DNA of 21,124 bases from JBATBW01 sp049662565 (GCA_049662565.1 JBATBW010000053.1:1-21124); one strand, 5' to 3'. Counted from the stretch's first letter, positions 1 to 7,947 are shown. Numbers and translations: made by a program. Notes: a model not told the origin generated them from the sequence alone.

Positions 1-492
1 CATTTAGAGTCATTAATATTAAAATTAGAAGAAATGAATGTTCATATGGATATAAAAGCCGATAGCATTACAGTTTATGGTGATCATGAATTAAATGCGA
101 CGGATATTAAGACATTACCATATCCGGGATTTGCGACTGATCTTCAGCAACCATTAAGTGCCTTGCTGACAAAGTGTAAAGGGCAGTCAAGAATTATTGA
201 AACTATTTATACCGAAAGATTTCGTCACTGTAATGAGTTAAATCGGATGGGTGCCGATATTGACCTTTTGCCAGCAACGGCAATCATAAATGGTCCAAGT
301 GAATTATCTGGATGTGATGTTAAAGCTACAGATTTACGCGGGGGAGCAAGTGTTGTAATTGCGGGTTTAATTGCGAATGGCAATACAATTATTCATGACA
401 TCTATCATATTGATAGAGGTTATGATGATATCGTCGGTAAATTAGTTAATTTAGGTGCTAAGATATCGCGTCAGGTGAAGGATAATGACTAA
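1..492 (+). CDS. murA: UDP-N-acetylglucosamine 1-carboxyvinyltransferase (MurA), C-terminal part
   Basis: This is the 3' end of a MurA gene; the reading frame is open from base 1, so the 5' end lies outside the window. MurA transfers enolpyruvate from PEP to UDP-GlcNAc in the cytoplasm, the first committed step of peptidoglycan synthesis. The visible part carries YPGFATDLQ, the family's YPGFPTD segment with the catalytic Asp; TIYTERFRHCNELNRMGADI; DLRGGASVVIAGL, with the substrate-binding Arg; and the closing IYHIDRGYDDIVGKL block. The EPSP-synthase relative AroA lacks this last pattern. Many Bacillota carry two paralogues (MurAA and MurAB), and which one this is cannot be decided from the fragment. 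The stop overlaps the next start by 8 bases, suggesting translational coupling. Confidence 0.95.
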   Translation, partial: HLESLILKLEEMNVHMDIKADSITVYGDHELNATDIKTLPYPGFATDLQQPLSALLTKCKGQSRIIETIYTERFRHCNELNRMGADIDLLPATAIINGPSELSGCDVKATDLRGGASVVIAGLIANGNTIIHDIYHIDRGYDDIVGKLVNLGAKISRQVKDND

Positions 493-1192
493 TAAAAATA
501 ACAATGTTAAGAAATTAAAGATATTCGTCTTAGTATTATGTATTGTTTTATTTGCTTTTGCGGTTTATAAATCGTTTCCTTATTTTAAGTTGATGACTAG
601 TGATGTTGGTCGTGACCAATTAGTACAAATGATCCGCGGGCAAGGAGTTTGGGGAGTATTTATCTTCATTTTAATCCAAATATTTCAAGTAGTTATTTTC
701 ATTGTCCCTGGTGAAGTTGTGGAATTAGCTGGTGGTGTATTATATGGCACATTTGGTGGTTATTTAATATGTACACTTGGTGTTATTCTTGGTACGACAA
801 TGATTTATTATTTGGTTAGATGGTTAGGATATGATTTTATTAGTAAGGTTGTCGGTGAAGAAGAATTTAAGCATTTTAAATTTCTAAACAATGCGACTAA
901 ACTTCGTGCAACGGTGTTTTTCTTATTTTTAATTCCGGGAACACCTAAAGATGGTTTAACTTACTTTATTCCTTTTACAAAAATGAAATTGAGAGATTTT
1001 TTGGTTCTCTCTTCAATAGCGCGTTTTCCTTCAATTATTTCTAGTACTTATGTTGGGAGCAATCTGCAACAAGGTAATTATTTGGTGTCAATTATTGCAT
1101 ACGCAATTGTATTAGTTATAAGTGTGATCGGCATTTGGTATAACAAGAAATATATGAGTGAGAAAGAAGACAATGTTAAAAAAGATAATTAG
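485..1192 (+). CDS. VTT-domain (TVP38/TMEM64, DedA-like) membrane protein
   Basis: A 235-residue polytopic inner-membrane protein. A first membrane segment lies at about residues 10-29, a long hydrophobic block at 54-115 contains PGEVVELAGGVLYG and GTTMIYYLVRWLG, and further segments lie at about 140-155 and 195-220. The Gly-rich PGEVVELAGG loop and the later FLFLIPGTPKDGLTY and ARFPSI segments are the re-entrant-loop signatures of the VTT (SNARE-associated Golgi) family. Members include lipid scramblase or flippase candidates and DedA proteins; the substrate of this one cannot be told. It starts inside the murA stop region (8-base overlap) and its end overlaps the start region of the lipoprotein gene, so all three are probably co-transcribed. 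Confidence 0.85.
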   Translation: MTNKNNNVKKLKIFVLVLCIVLFAFAVYKSFPYFKLMTSDVGRDQLVQMIRGQGVWGVFIFILIQIFQVVIFIVPGEVVELAGGVLYGTFGGYLICTLGVILGTTMIYYLVRWLGYDFISKVVGEEEFKHFKFLNNATKLRATVFFLFLIPGTPKDGLTYFIPFTKMKLRDFLVLSSIARFPSIISSTYVGSNLQQGNYLVSIIAYAIVLVISVIGIWYNKKYMSEKEDNVKKDN

Positions 1193-1937
1193 TATTTTCC
1201 TAATTTTGATTTTATCTAGTTGTTCGACGAGTAAGAAAGAAGTGGAATTAGAATATTATACGATTGCAAGTACAAGTGACTTAAATGAAAAATTTTGTAA
1301 GTCTCTCCAACAACAACTATATCTACAAGGTTATCAAATTAGAAATTTAGAAGTTGTGAAAATGGATATTGATAAAATAAAAGAGAATTTAGATTTGGGG
1401 GTTATTGATCTTGCGATATTAAATGAAAAGGATGAATATCAAGAAATCATGTTCGAGAGTTATCATAGCATTAATGGGGACATACATGATATTGATGCTT
1501 ATCGTAATTTAGTAAAAAATGATAAATTGATTGATCATTTCCATTATTATTTGGTGACGAATAATGATAACTTGATTAGCTTAAGCAACAATACTTTTAA
1601 CTATATCAATCAAATTAAATATTATCGAAATGGTTATATTAACTATAAGTTTAATGATAATTCTATTCAATTATCTTCAAAAGAGGAGATGTATAAGGCT
1701 TTTAATGATCATCTTATTGATACTATGGTTGTGGATGATAAAATGCTGATGGAGTTAGATAAGCCATATGTATTACAATTAAGTGAGCCGATTTATACTA
1801 GTCGACTAGTAGTTAATAATGTAAATGATGCGTCTAATAATAAAGAGTTTATTGATACGTTAGTTAAGGTTATTGAAGGTCTTGAAAAGAAGATTTTGAT
1901 TAATGATATACATTATGTTGGTAAGGACAATCGTTGA
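1173..1937 (+). CDS. Putative lipoprotein, possible PhnD-like substrate-binding fold
   Basis: A 254-residue secreted lipoprotein. The chosen ATG at 1173 gives a classic type II signal peptide: MLKK, a hydrophobic core IISIFLILIL, and lipobox LSSC with Cys17 as the lipidated residue. An in-frame GTG at 1158 would add five residues but has no advantage. The mature protein begins with a beta-strand-like segment (ELEYYTIAS), then an amphipathic helix and a short LGVIDLAIL strand. This order resembles type 2 periplasmic binding proteins of the PhnD/SsuA kind, but no diagnostic motif is present and no permease or ATPase lies beside it. The start overlaps the VTT gene by 20 bases. A terminator overlaps its stop codon. 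The function is not recognised; the solute-binding idea is an inference. Confidence 0.75.
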   Translation: MLKKIISIFLILILSSCSTSKKEVELEYYTIASTSDLNEKFCKSLQQQLYLQGYQIRNLEVVKMDIDKIKENLDLGVIDLAILNEKDEYQEIMFESYHSINGDIHDIDAYRNLVKNDKLIDHFHYYLVTNNDNLISLSNNTFNYINQIKYYRNGYINYKFNDNSIQLSSKEEMYKAFNDHLIDTMVVDDKMLMELDKPYVLQLSEPIYTSRLVVNNVNDASNNKEFIDTLVKVIEGLEKKILINDIHYVGKDNR

Positions 1938-1949
1938 TTGTTCTTTTTT
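1925..1949 (+). terminator. Rho-independent terminator of the murA-VTT-lipoprotein unit
   Basis: GGACAATC at 1925-1932 pairs with GATTGTTC at 1936-1943 (8 bp, one G-U) around a GTT loop, followed by six T at 1944-1949. The loop and the right arm contain the lipoprotein TGA stop. Confidence 0.8.
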
Positions 1950-1967
1950 GTTTAAGGGTATTAATAA

Positions 1968-1990
1968 AGGTGTAATCAAAGATTACACCT
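1968..1990 (-). terminator. Hairpin terminator downstream of kbl
   Basis: AGGTGTAATC at 1968-1977 and GATTACACCT at 1981-1990 form a perfect 10-bp stem with a 3-base loop, 7 bases beyond the kbl stop read on the minus strand. The minus-strand tail is TTATTAA, a weak U tract, so termination may be inefficient. Its position between convergent genes supports the call. Confidence 0.6.
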
Positions 1991-1996
1991 AAGGGA

Positions 1997-3190
1997 TTAT
2001 AGTCCCATTTCTTGTTTTACTTCTTTAAAGCATTTTAAGACGAAATCGATATCTTCTTTTGTGTGGGCAGCGCTTACTTGTGTTCTGATGCGTGCTTTGC
2101 CTTTTGGTACTACAGGGTAGGAAAATGCGACTACGTATACTCCTTTTTCCATCATCTTTTTGGCCATTGTAGCAGCGGTTATTTCATCGTATAACATAAC
2201 AGGGACGATAGGGTGTGTACCTTCAATTATATCGAATCCCGCTTTGACTAATTCATCACGATAGTATCGCGTTAGCTTGTTTAGGTGGTCTAAGATGGAA
2301 GTGTCTTTAGTGATTAATTCAAATACTTTGATACTAGCACTAGTTATGGCTGGAGCTAGAGTATTTGAGAATAGATATGGTCGACTTCTTTGACGTAGTA
2401 GGTCGATTATTTCTTTTCGACCACTAGTGAAACCGCCACTAGCGCCACCTAGGGCCTTTCCCAATGTTCCGGTAATGATATCGATATCTTCTTCTACGCC
2501 GCAGTATTGAGCTGTTCCTTTGCCTGTAGGGCCAACAAATCCACATGAGTGGGAGTCATCAACCATTACAAGAGCATTGTATTTTTTTGCGAGTTCAACT
2601 ACACCTTTTAGGTTTGCGATTATGCCATCCATCGAGAATACGCCGTCTGTGGCAATTAATTTAATTCTTGCGTTATCTTTATCGGCTTGAATTAGTTGTT
2701 CTTCTAAATCGGTCATATTATTGTTTTTGTAGCGATATCTTTTAGCTTTGCATAAACGAACGCCGTCGATTATTGAGGCGTGGTTTAGTTCATCAGATAT
2801 TACTGCATCTTCGTTTGTTAGGATTGTTTCAAATAGTCCGCCGTTGGCGTCAAAACATGATGAGTATAGGATGGTATCATCAGTTCCTAAAAAGTTAGAT
2901 ATTGTTTGTTCTAATTCTTTGTGTTTGTTTTGGGTTCCACAGATGAATCGAACACTTGCTAGTCCATATCCTTGTTGGTCGTAACTATCTTTGGCTGCTT
3001 GGATTACTTCTTTATTGTTTCCTAGCCCTAAGTAGTTATTAGCGCACATATTGATTACTTGGCGTCCATCTTGTAGTAGGACTTTAGCTCCTTGAGGGGA
3101 TTTGATTGGGCTTTCACCTTTGTATAGGCCTTGTTCTTTGATGTTTTCTACTTGTTCTTTGTAGTGTTTTAGGGCTTGTGTTTTGTTCAT
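1997..3190 (-). CDS. kbl: 2-amino-3-ketobutyrate CoA ligase (glycine C-acetyltransferase)
   Basis: This PLP enzyme cleaves 2-amino-3-oxobutyrate with CoA to glycine and acetyl-CoA, the second step of threonine dehydrogenase-dependent threonine breakdown. It is 397 residues, matching the family (E. coli Kbl, 398). Visible motifs are [28 protein letters not shown] (PLP-stacking His and ring-contacting Asp) and [13 protein letters not shown], with the Schiff-base Lys at about residue 245. The homologous enzymes BioF, ALAS and SPT share the fold, but the adjacent tdh gene settles the assignment. The start is the ATG at 3190, which has GGAG six bases upstream. An in-frame TTG four codons earlier would overlap tdh and has no such site. 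Only one base separates it from the tdh stop, so the two genes form one operon. Confidence 0.95.
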   Translation of the reverse strand: MNKTQALKHYKEQVENIKEQGLYKGESPIKSPQGAKVLLQDGRQVINMCANNYLGLGNNKEVIQAAKDSYDQQGYGLASVRFICGTQNKHKELEQTISNFLGTDDTILYSSCFDANGGLFETILTNEDAVISDELNHASIIDGVRLCKAKRYRYKNNNMTDLEEQLIQADKDNARIKLIATDGVFSMDGIIANLKGVVELAKKYNALVMVDDSHSCGFVGPTGKGTAQYCGVEEDIDIITGTLGKALGGASGGFTSGRKEIIDLLRQRSRPYLFSNTLAPAITSASIKVFELITKDTSILDHLNKLTRYYRDELVKAGFDIIEGTHPIVPVMLYDEITAATMAKKMMEKGVYVVAFSYPVVPKGKARIRTQVSAAHTKEDIDFVLKCFKEVKQEMGL

Positions 3191-3191
3191 A

Positions 3192-4244
3192 TTATTCTCC
3201 AATCTTTGTCCAGTCTAAGATTACTTTTCCGCTTTGACCACTGATCATGGCTTCAAAGCCTTTTTCGTAGTCTTTAATATCGTAGTGGTGGGTAATTATT
3301 TTACTGATGTCTAATCCCCCTTCAATCATGGCGCTCATTTTGTACCATGTTTCCCAGATTTGTCTTCCGTATATTCCTTTGATGGTTAGTCCACTGAATA
3401 TTACTTTTTCCCAATCGATTTTAGCATTGTTGTCTAAGATTCCTAATAATGCAATTTTTCCACCGTTTTTCATGTGGTTAATCATATCGTTGAAGGCGTA
3501 TTGATTGCCGCTCATTTCTAGTCCGACATCAAATCCTTCTTTCATATTTAGTTCTTGCATTATTTGATCAAGATTTTCGTTTTTGACATTAACGCATCTT
3601 GTTGCGCCTAGTTCTTTAGCTAAGTTTAAACGGTATTCATTCATGTCGGTTATTACTACGTTTCTTGCGCCAACGTATTTACAGATGGCTGCAGCCATTA
3701 TGCCGATGGGTCCGGCTCCTGTAATTAATACATCTTCTCCGATCATTTCAAAGCTTAGTGCCGTATGAGTGGCATTTCCTAATGGATCGAATATTGAGTA
3801 TAATTCTTTTGCTATTTTTTCGCTTGTATGCCAACAGTTTTTGGCAGGGATTACTAGGTATTGGGCGAATGCTCCATCGCGGTTGACTCCTACTCCTTTA
3901 GTGTTACGACATAGGTGTGGTTGTCCAGCTAAGCAGTTGCGACATTTTCCACAGACGATATGGCCTTCGCCTGAGACGATATCTCCGATTTTAAATCCTT
4001 CAACGTTTTCTCCGATTTGTATTATTTCTCCAACGTATTCATGGCCGGCTGTTTGACCAATTTTGATAGTGTGTTGGGCCCAGTCATTCCATTGATATAT
4101 ATGTACATCAGTTCCGCAGATGGCTGTTTGTTGTATTTTAATTTTTACATCGTTTACTCCACATTGGGGAATTGGTACTTGTTTTAAAGTGAGACCAATT
4201 TCGGCTTTATCTTTGACTAATGCGTACATTAAATTTTCTTTCAT
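3192..4244 (-). CDS. tdh: L-threonine 3-dehydrogenase, zinc-dependent
   Basis: This is a 350-residue medium-chain dehydrogenase that oxidises L-threonine with NAD+ to 2-amino-3-oxobutyrate, which Kbl then splits. The catalytic zinc ligands are visible as Cys43 in [10 protein letters not shown] and His68-Glu69 in GHEYVGE. The structural zinc site is Cys98, Cys101, Cys104 and Cys112 in the [15 protein letters not shown] stretch. The NAD-binding Rossmann loop is [10 protein letters not shown] at about 176-185, and ITDMNEYRL follows with the acidic residue expected for NAD preference. Residue spacing parallels E. coli Tdh. The ATG at 4244 has AAGGA upstream. It is first in a tdh-kbl operon transcribed away from the phosphoglucose isomerase operon. 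Sorbitol and butanediol dehydrogenases share the architecture; the kbl neighbour argues for Tdh. Confidence 0.95.
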   Translation of the reverse strand: MKENLMYALVKDKAEIGLTLKQVPIPQCGVNDVKIKIQQTAICGTDVHIYQWNDWAQHTIKIGQTAGHEYVGEIIQIGENVEGFKIGDIVSGEGHIVCGKCRNCLAGQPHLCRNTKGVGVNRDGAFAQYLVIPAKNCWHTSEKIAKELYSIFDPLGNATHTALSFEMIGEDVLITGAGPIGIMAAAICKYVGARNVVITDMNEYRLNLAKELGATRCVNVKNENLDQIMQELNMKEGFDVGLEMSGNQYAFNDMINHMKNGGKIALLGILDNNAKIDWEKVIFSGLTIKGIYGRQIWETWYKMSAMIEGGLDISKIITHHYDIKDYEKGFEAMISGQSGKVILDWTKIGE

Positions 4245-4266
4245 ATATAATCCTTCTTTCTCATTT

Positions 4267-4300
4267 ATTATATAACTTATTGACTAAGATATCTATTATA
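4267..4300 (-). promoter_or_regulatory. Probable tdh-kbl promoter region
   Basis: On the minus strand, TATAAT hexamers occur at 4272-4267 and 4300-4295, upstream of the tdh Shine-Dalgarno. Neither has a convincing -35 box at 16-18 bases, so the exact promoter is unclear. Confidence 0.35.
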
Positions 4301-4318
4301 TTTATGGTGATTTTTTAT

Positions 4319-4332
4319 TTTGTTATAACAAA
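4319..4332. promoter_or_regulatory. Palindromic candidate operator between tdh and the pgi operon
   Basis: TTTGTTATAACAAA is a perfect 14-bp palindrome lying 4 bases upstream of the -35 box of the rightward promoter and between the two divergent units. Its form suits a GntR- or other dimeric-regulator site. Ten of its bases (TTTGTTATAA) recur at 16983-16992 at the promoter of the first GntR gene. The cognate regulator is not known. Confidence 0.45.
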
Positions 4333-4336
4333 GTAA

Positions 4337-4364
4337 TTGACATTGATGATTAATATAGTATACT
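4337..4364 (+). promoter_or_regulatory. Sigma-A promoter of the pgi-pmi-hxl operon
   Basis: TTGACA at 4337-4342, a 16-base spacer and TATACT at 4359-4364, ending 12 bases before the AGGAGGT ribosome binding site (4377-4383) and 25 bases before the ATG. Confidence 0.75.
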
Positions 4365-4389
4365 TTAATTAACCATAGGAGGTAGGATA

Positions 4390-4959
4390 ATGCAGATATT
4401 GGAGGCTTTTGCGATGATGAATTTCTTAGATCCTAATGATAATATCATTAGTGGAGAGGGTGTTATTCATTCGACAAAATTATTTAAAGATATTAAACAA
4501 TTATATGATGATCCCGATCATAGTTTGGATGATCAAGTTGTTTATGATGTGTATTCATATACTAAAGGGGATATTTATCCTGGGAATTTAAATTGGGGTA
4601 TGACTATTATGCATCCTATTTATAGTAATGGTCAATGCAATTTCACTAGAGGTCATTATCATTTAGATCGCGATTGTGTGGAATTTTATATTGGTAAAAG
4701 TGGTGAAGGATTATTGTTGTTGATGAATGAAGCTGGCAAGTGTTGGGCTGAAAAAGTTGTGCCTGGTTCGATTCATCATATAGATGGTAAACTTGCGCAT
4801 CGTTTAATTAATACAGGAGATAGTGATTTTGCGGTTATTGCTTGCTGGCCTTCTAATGCGGGTCATGATTATGATGCGGTAGATAAACAGCCTTTTGGGG
4901 TTAGAGTTTATAAGAATAATAATGAGATTGTGTTTAAAGGAGAATTAGAAAATGAGTAA
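4390..4959 (+). CDS. Glucose-6-phosphate isomerase, cupin (archaeal) type
   Basis: A 189-residue cupin-type phosphoglucose isomerase, unrelated in fold to the usual Pgi of the SIS superfamily. It interconverts glucose 6-phosphate and fructose 6-phosphate using a bound metal. The ligand set of the Pyrococcus/Thermococcus enzyme (His-x-His, Glu, His) is visible as His89 and His91 in TRGHYHLD, Glu98 in VEFYIG and His137 in LAHRLINTGD. Length matches the archaeal enzymes. The start has AGGAGGT six bases upstream. It is the first gene of an operon, and its stop overlaps the next start by 8 bases, coupling it to a phosphomannose-isomerase homologue. The family occurs sporadically in bacteria and was probably transferred between domains. 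Activity on mannose 6-phosphate is possible, since some relatives are dual. Confidence 0.88.
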   Translation: MQILEAFAMMNFLDPNDNIISGEGVIHSTKLFKDIKQLYDDPDHSLDDQVVYDVYSYTKGDIYPGNLNWGMTIMHPIYSNGQCNFTRGHYHLDRDCVEFYIGKSGEGLLLLMNEAGKCWAEKVVPGSIHHIDGKLAHRLINTGDSDFAVIACWPSNAGHDYDAVDKQPFGVRVYKNNNEIVFKGELENE

Positions 4960-6685
4960 CTATATAAAGTTTCCAGCGACTAATATGCAGGAATTGAGTA
5001 ATGAGTGTTTTGTTGGTTATGATAGTATTGTCAATGAACTTAAGAGTAAAATTAATAAAGATAATTTTGTATTGACAGTTGATACTTATGTTGGAGTCAA
5101 TGATGATGAAATTATTAAGGCTTTAAATCAATTGAATCCAACATTAGTAATTAATATGCTTGATATATTTAAAGATGAAGATGTTATTACTGAGCAAATG
5201 AAATATCATCTTACTGATGATCGTGTTTTTGGTAAAATGTATTTTGGTGATATTATTGATTTTATCGATTTGGATCGTCTTTCAAAAGCAAAAGAAATGG
5301 TTTCTAATACTAATGGTTTAGTAATTGTTTATGGTTTTGGAGCGTCTTTATTAGATAGTGGAGATTTAAGTGTTTATGCCGATATGGCTCGTTGGGAAAT
5401 CCAAATGCGCTATCGTCAAGGAATGAGCAATTATAAGTGTAGTAATGGTAATGAAGACATCTTAAGAAAATATAAAAGAGGTTTCTTTATTGAGTGGCGT
5501 ATTGCGGATAAGCATAAATTAAATCTGTTTGATAAGATTGATTATGTTTTAGATACTAATAAAGTTAATGAACCAAAGATGATTAGTGGTGATGCTTTTA
5601 GAAATGGTTTGAATAAGACAGCTAATCAACCTTTTAGAACAGTTCCTTATTTTGATCCCGGTGTTTGGGGAGGTCAATGGATGAAAGATGTTTGTGGTTT
5701 GGATAAAACTAAGGCTAATTTTGCTTGGTCTTTTGATGGTGTTCCAGAAGAAAATTCTTTATTGTTGGATTTTGGTAAGGCAGTTGTGGAAATACCTTCG
5801 ATTGATTTAGTTTTATATCGTCCTTTTGAATTATTGGGCAAAAAAACTTATGCACGTTTTGGGGCAGAATTTCCAATTCGTTTTGATTTCTTAGATACGA
5901 TTGGGGGACAAAATTTAAGTTTACAAGTTCATCCAATGTTAGACTATATGCGTCGTCAATTTGGTATGGCTTATACGCAAGAGGAAAGTTATTATATTTT
6001 AGATGCTGTTGATGGGGCAGAAGTATATTTAGGATTAAAAGAAAATGTGGGAAAAGATGAAATGTTGGCGGATTTAAGAAATGCCAACACGGGTGAAATT
6101 ACTTTTGATGCGGATAAATACATTAATCGCTTTCCAGCTAAAAAACATGACCATTTCTTAATTCCACCGGGAACACTACATTGTTCAGGTAGTGGTGCAA
6201 TGGTTTTAGAAATTAGTGCAACACCATATATCTTTACTTTTAAATTATGGGATTGGGGTCGTTTAGGTTTAGACGGTAAACCTCGTCCAGTGCATATTGA
6301 CCATGGTGAAAAAGTTATTCAATGGGATCGTACGACTTCATGGGTGAAAAAGAACTTGGTAAATGCTTTTGAAACAGTTCATGACGGTGATGATTATTTT
6401 GAAGAACATACGGGATTACATGAATTAGAATTAATTGAAACAAGAAGATTCTTTAGTGATAAGATGGTTGAACATGATACTAAAGGAACGGTTAATCAAA
6501 TTAATTTAGTGGAAGGTAGTGCAGCTTTAGTGGAAAGTGTTGATGGCTCTTTTGCACCATTTGAAGTGCATTATGTCGAAACATTTATCATCCCGGCAAA
6601 TGTTGGGAAATATACAATTAAACCTCTAGTAGATGGTGAAAAAATTGGTTATTTAAAAGCCTACGTTCGTGGGACACAATTTTAG
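4952..6685 (+). CDS. Class I mannose-6-phosphate isomerase-like protein with extra N-terminal domain
   Basis: A 577-residue two-domain protein. The C-terminal half (about 240-577) is a class I phosphomannose isomerase cupin with the metal ligands visible: Gln325 and His327 in LSLQVHP, Glu344/Glu345 in TQEESYYIL, and His410 in PPGTLHCSG, followed by KPRPVHIDH. The N-terminal 210 or so residues carry YGFGASLL, DMARWEIQMRYRQG and KYKRGFFIEWRIADKHK. This region recalls the uridine-kinase-like fold, but where a P-loop would sit the sequence reads DTYVGVNDDEI with no GxxxxGK[ST], so ATP phosphotransfer is unlikely. Ordinary ManA is about 315 residues, so this is nearly double. It overlaps the cupin PGI gene by 8 bases with AAAGGAG upstream. 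Mannose 6-phosphate to fructose 6-phosphate is the expected reaction, but another hexose phosphate is possible. Confidence 0.8.
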   Translation: MSNYIKFPATNMQELSNECFVGYDSIVNELKSKINKDNFVLTVDTYVGVNDDEIIKALNQLNPTLVINMLDIFKDEDVITEQMKYHLTDDRVFGKMYFGDIIDFIDLDRLSKAKEMVSNTNGLVIVYGFGASLLDSGDLSVYADMARWEIQMRYRQGMSNYKCSNGNEDILRKYKRGFFIEWRIADKHKLNLFDKIDYVLDTNKVNEPKMISGDAFRNGLNKTANQPFRTVPYFDPGVWGGQWMKDVCGLDKTKANFAWSFDGVPEENSLLLDFGKAVVEIPSIDLVLYRPFELLGKKTYARFGAEFPIRFDFLDTIGGQNLSLQVHPMLDYMRRQFGMAYTQEESYYILDAVDGAEVYLGLKENVGKDEMLADLRNANTGEITFDADKYINRFPAKKHDHFLIPPGTLHCSGSGAMVLEISATPYIFTFKLWDWGRLGLDGKPRPVHIDHGEKVIQWDRTTSWVKKNLVNAFETVHDGDDYFEEHTGLHELELIETRRFFSDKMVEHDTKGTVNQINLVEGSAALVESVDGSFAPFEVHYVETFIIPANVGKYTIKPLVDGEKIGYLKAYVRGTQF

Positions 6686-6710
6686 TTAACAATATCTATG
6701 ATATTGTTAA
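6686..6710 (+). other. Perfect RNA hairpin directly after the long PMI gene
   Basis: TTAACAATATC at 6686-6696 and GATATTGTTAA at 6700-6710 form a perfect 11-bp stem with a TAT loop, beginning on the base after the stop codon. It has no U tract and abuts the terminator hairpin that follows. Protection of the upstream mRNA 3' end, or a role in attenuation, are both possible. Confidence 0.6.
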
Positions 6711-6750
6711 AGGCTTCTTTTACTGAGGGATAAAAGAAGCCTGTTTTTTT
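6711..6750 (+). terminator. Rho-independent terminator (probable attenuator) before hxlA
   Basis: AGGCTTCTTTTA at 6711-6722 and TAAAAGAAGCCT at 6731-6742 form a perfect 12-bp stem with an 8-base loop (CTGAGGGA), then G and seven T to 6750. The hxlA Shine-Dalgarno AGGAG starts at 6751, so there is no room for a promoter after it. Downstream genes must be expressed by read-through or from an unseen internal promoter. Confidence 0.85.
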
Positions 6751-6761
6751 AGGAGATGAAT

Positions 6762-7397
6762 ATGAAAATTCAAGTGGCATTGGATACGTTATCGTTAGAA
6801 GAAAGTATTGATCTAATTGAAAGTATTAAAGATGATATTAATATTATTGAAGTAGGAACTCCTTTTATTATTGAACAAGGGATATATCCAGTCAAAGTAT
6901 TAAAAGAGCGCTTCCCCCATTTAGAAGTGCTTGCGGATTTAAAAATTATGGATGCTGGAGAATATGAGGCAAAAAAAGCTTATGAAGTGGGAGCTGATAT
7001 AGTTACTGTACTAGGCGTAAGTAATGTGGTAACTATTGAAGGTGTCGTTAAAGCGGCGAAACAATATGGCAAAAAGGTCATGGTTGATATGATTGAAGTT
7101 AGTGATATTGTGAATAGAGGACAACAGTTGATTAAATTAGGAGTGGATTATTTATGTGTCCATACGGCTTTTGATGTACAAAGTGTGACGAATAATCCTC
7201 TAAAGGAACTTCAACAATTATCACAAGTTGTTAATTGTCGGTGTATTGGTGTGGCTGGTGGTGTTAAACTAAATACGATTAACGAAATTAGTTTGTATCA
7301 TCCAGAGATTATCGTTGTTGGACAAGCGATTTGTGCTAGTGATAATCCAATCCAAGTGACAAAAGAAATGCGAGGTATTATTGATGGAAATAACTAA
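6762..7397 (+). CDS. hxlA: 3-hexulose-6-phosphate synthase
   Basis: A 211-residue (beta/alpha)8 enzyme of the orotidine-5'-phosphate decarboxylase superfamily. It condenses formaldehyde with ribulose 5-phosphate to 3-hexulose 6-phosphate, or runs in reverse to make ribulose 5-phosphate. Visible signatures are QVALDTL at the N terminus, the metal and catalytic motif DLKIMD (Asp59, Lys61, Asp64), GADIVTVLG, and VHTAFDVQ where the family usually reads VHTGxDxQ. The ATG at 6762 is preferred because AGGAG (6751-6755) lies six bases upstream. An ATG at 6756 would sit directly on that site. The related 3-keto-L-gulonate-6-phosphate decarboxylase is the main alternative, but the next gene, a hexulose-phosphate isomerase, makes HPS much more likely. 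It overlaps hxlB by 14 bases. Confidence 0.88.
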   Translation: MKIQVALDTLSLEESIDLIESIKDDINIIEVGTPFIIEQGIYPVKVLKERFPHLEVLADLKIMDAGEYEAKKAYEVGADIVTVLGVSNVVTIEGVVKAAKQYGKKVMVDMIEVSDIVNRGQQLIKLGVDYLCVHTAFDVQSVTNNPLKELQQLSQVVNCRCIGVAGGVKLNTINEISLYHPEIIVVGQAICASDNPIQVTKEMRGIIDGNN

Positions 7398-7935
7398 TAA
7401 AATACTTAATGAATTACAGCTTACTTTAAGTCAAGTTAGTGAGTGTGAAGTGGATAGTTTAGTTAGTTTAATTCTTAATAGTAAGCGGGTGTTTATTAAA
7501 GGTGCTGGGCGTAGTGGTTTTATGGCGAGTGGCTTTGCGATGCGTTTGATGCATTTAGGTATTTCTGCTTATTTTTTTGGTGATGTTAGTACTCCAAGTA
7601 TTCAAAAAGAAGATTTATTGTTTATTTGTAGTGGTTCTGGGGAAACTGGATCGTTAAAAGAAATGGCAAAAAAAGCGCAATCTATTGGTTGTGCTATTGG
7701 ATTAATTACCATTAATAATCAGTCATCAATTGCCATTTTATCAGATAGTGTTGTGAGGATTCCTGCTCCATCTCCTAAGGCTAGTGGAAGCGACCAGTTT
7801 GTTTCTTGTCAGCCAATGGGGTCTTTATTTGAACAAAGTTTAATGTTATTATTAGATAGCATGGTCGTGGTATTAATGGATAAAATGAATTTGACTAGTG
7901 ATATCATGTTTAAAAATCATGCGAATTTGGAATAA
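7384..7935 (+). CDS. hxlB: 6-phospho-3-hexuloisomerase (SIS domain)
   Basis: A 183-residue single-SIS-domain isomerase that interconverts 3-hexulose 6-phosphate and fructose 6-phosphate, completing the fixation half of the ribulose monophosphate pathway with HxlA. Family blocks are visible: GAGRSGFMASGFAMRLMHLG, FGDVSTPSI, the sugar-phosphate loop SGSGET at about 83-88, and PMGSLFEQS with the catalytic-region Glu near 150. Length matches Bacillus HxlB. ATG 7384 is chosen because GAGG lies eight bases upstream; a TTG one codon earlier is possible. The gene overlaps the end of hxlA by 14 bases, a typical coupled pair. Other SIS isomerases such as KdsD or GmhA lack the RLMHLG and GDVSTP pattern. 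Confidence 0.9.
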   Translation: MEITNKILNELQLTLSQVSECEVDSLVSLILNSKRVFIKGAGRSGFMASGFAMRLMHLGISAYFFGDVSTPSIQKEDLLFICSGSGETGSLKEMAKKAQSIGCAIGLITINNQSSIAILSDSVVRIPAPSPKASGSDQFVSCQPMGSLFEQSLMLLLDSMVVVLMDKMNLTSDIMFKNHANLE

Positions 7936-7947
7936 CGGGAGATTATT

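Noticed and set aside
1158..1172. GTG start for the lipoprotein gene
   Set aside because: The ATG at 1173 gives a standard signal peptide start; the extra residues MRKKT add nothing and have no better ribosome site.
1935..1937. Possible alternative genetic code (UGA as Trp), given the AT-rich sequence
   Set aside because: TGG encodes Trp throughout conserved motifs and TGA ends the lipoprotein gene at a terminator.
2748..4056. Four plus-strand open frames of 61-95 codons opposite kbl and tdh
   Set aside because: They lie antisense to two strongly supported enzyme genes, have no ribosome sites and show no recognisable protein features.
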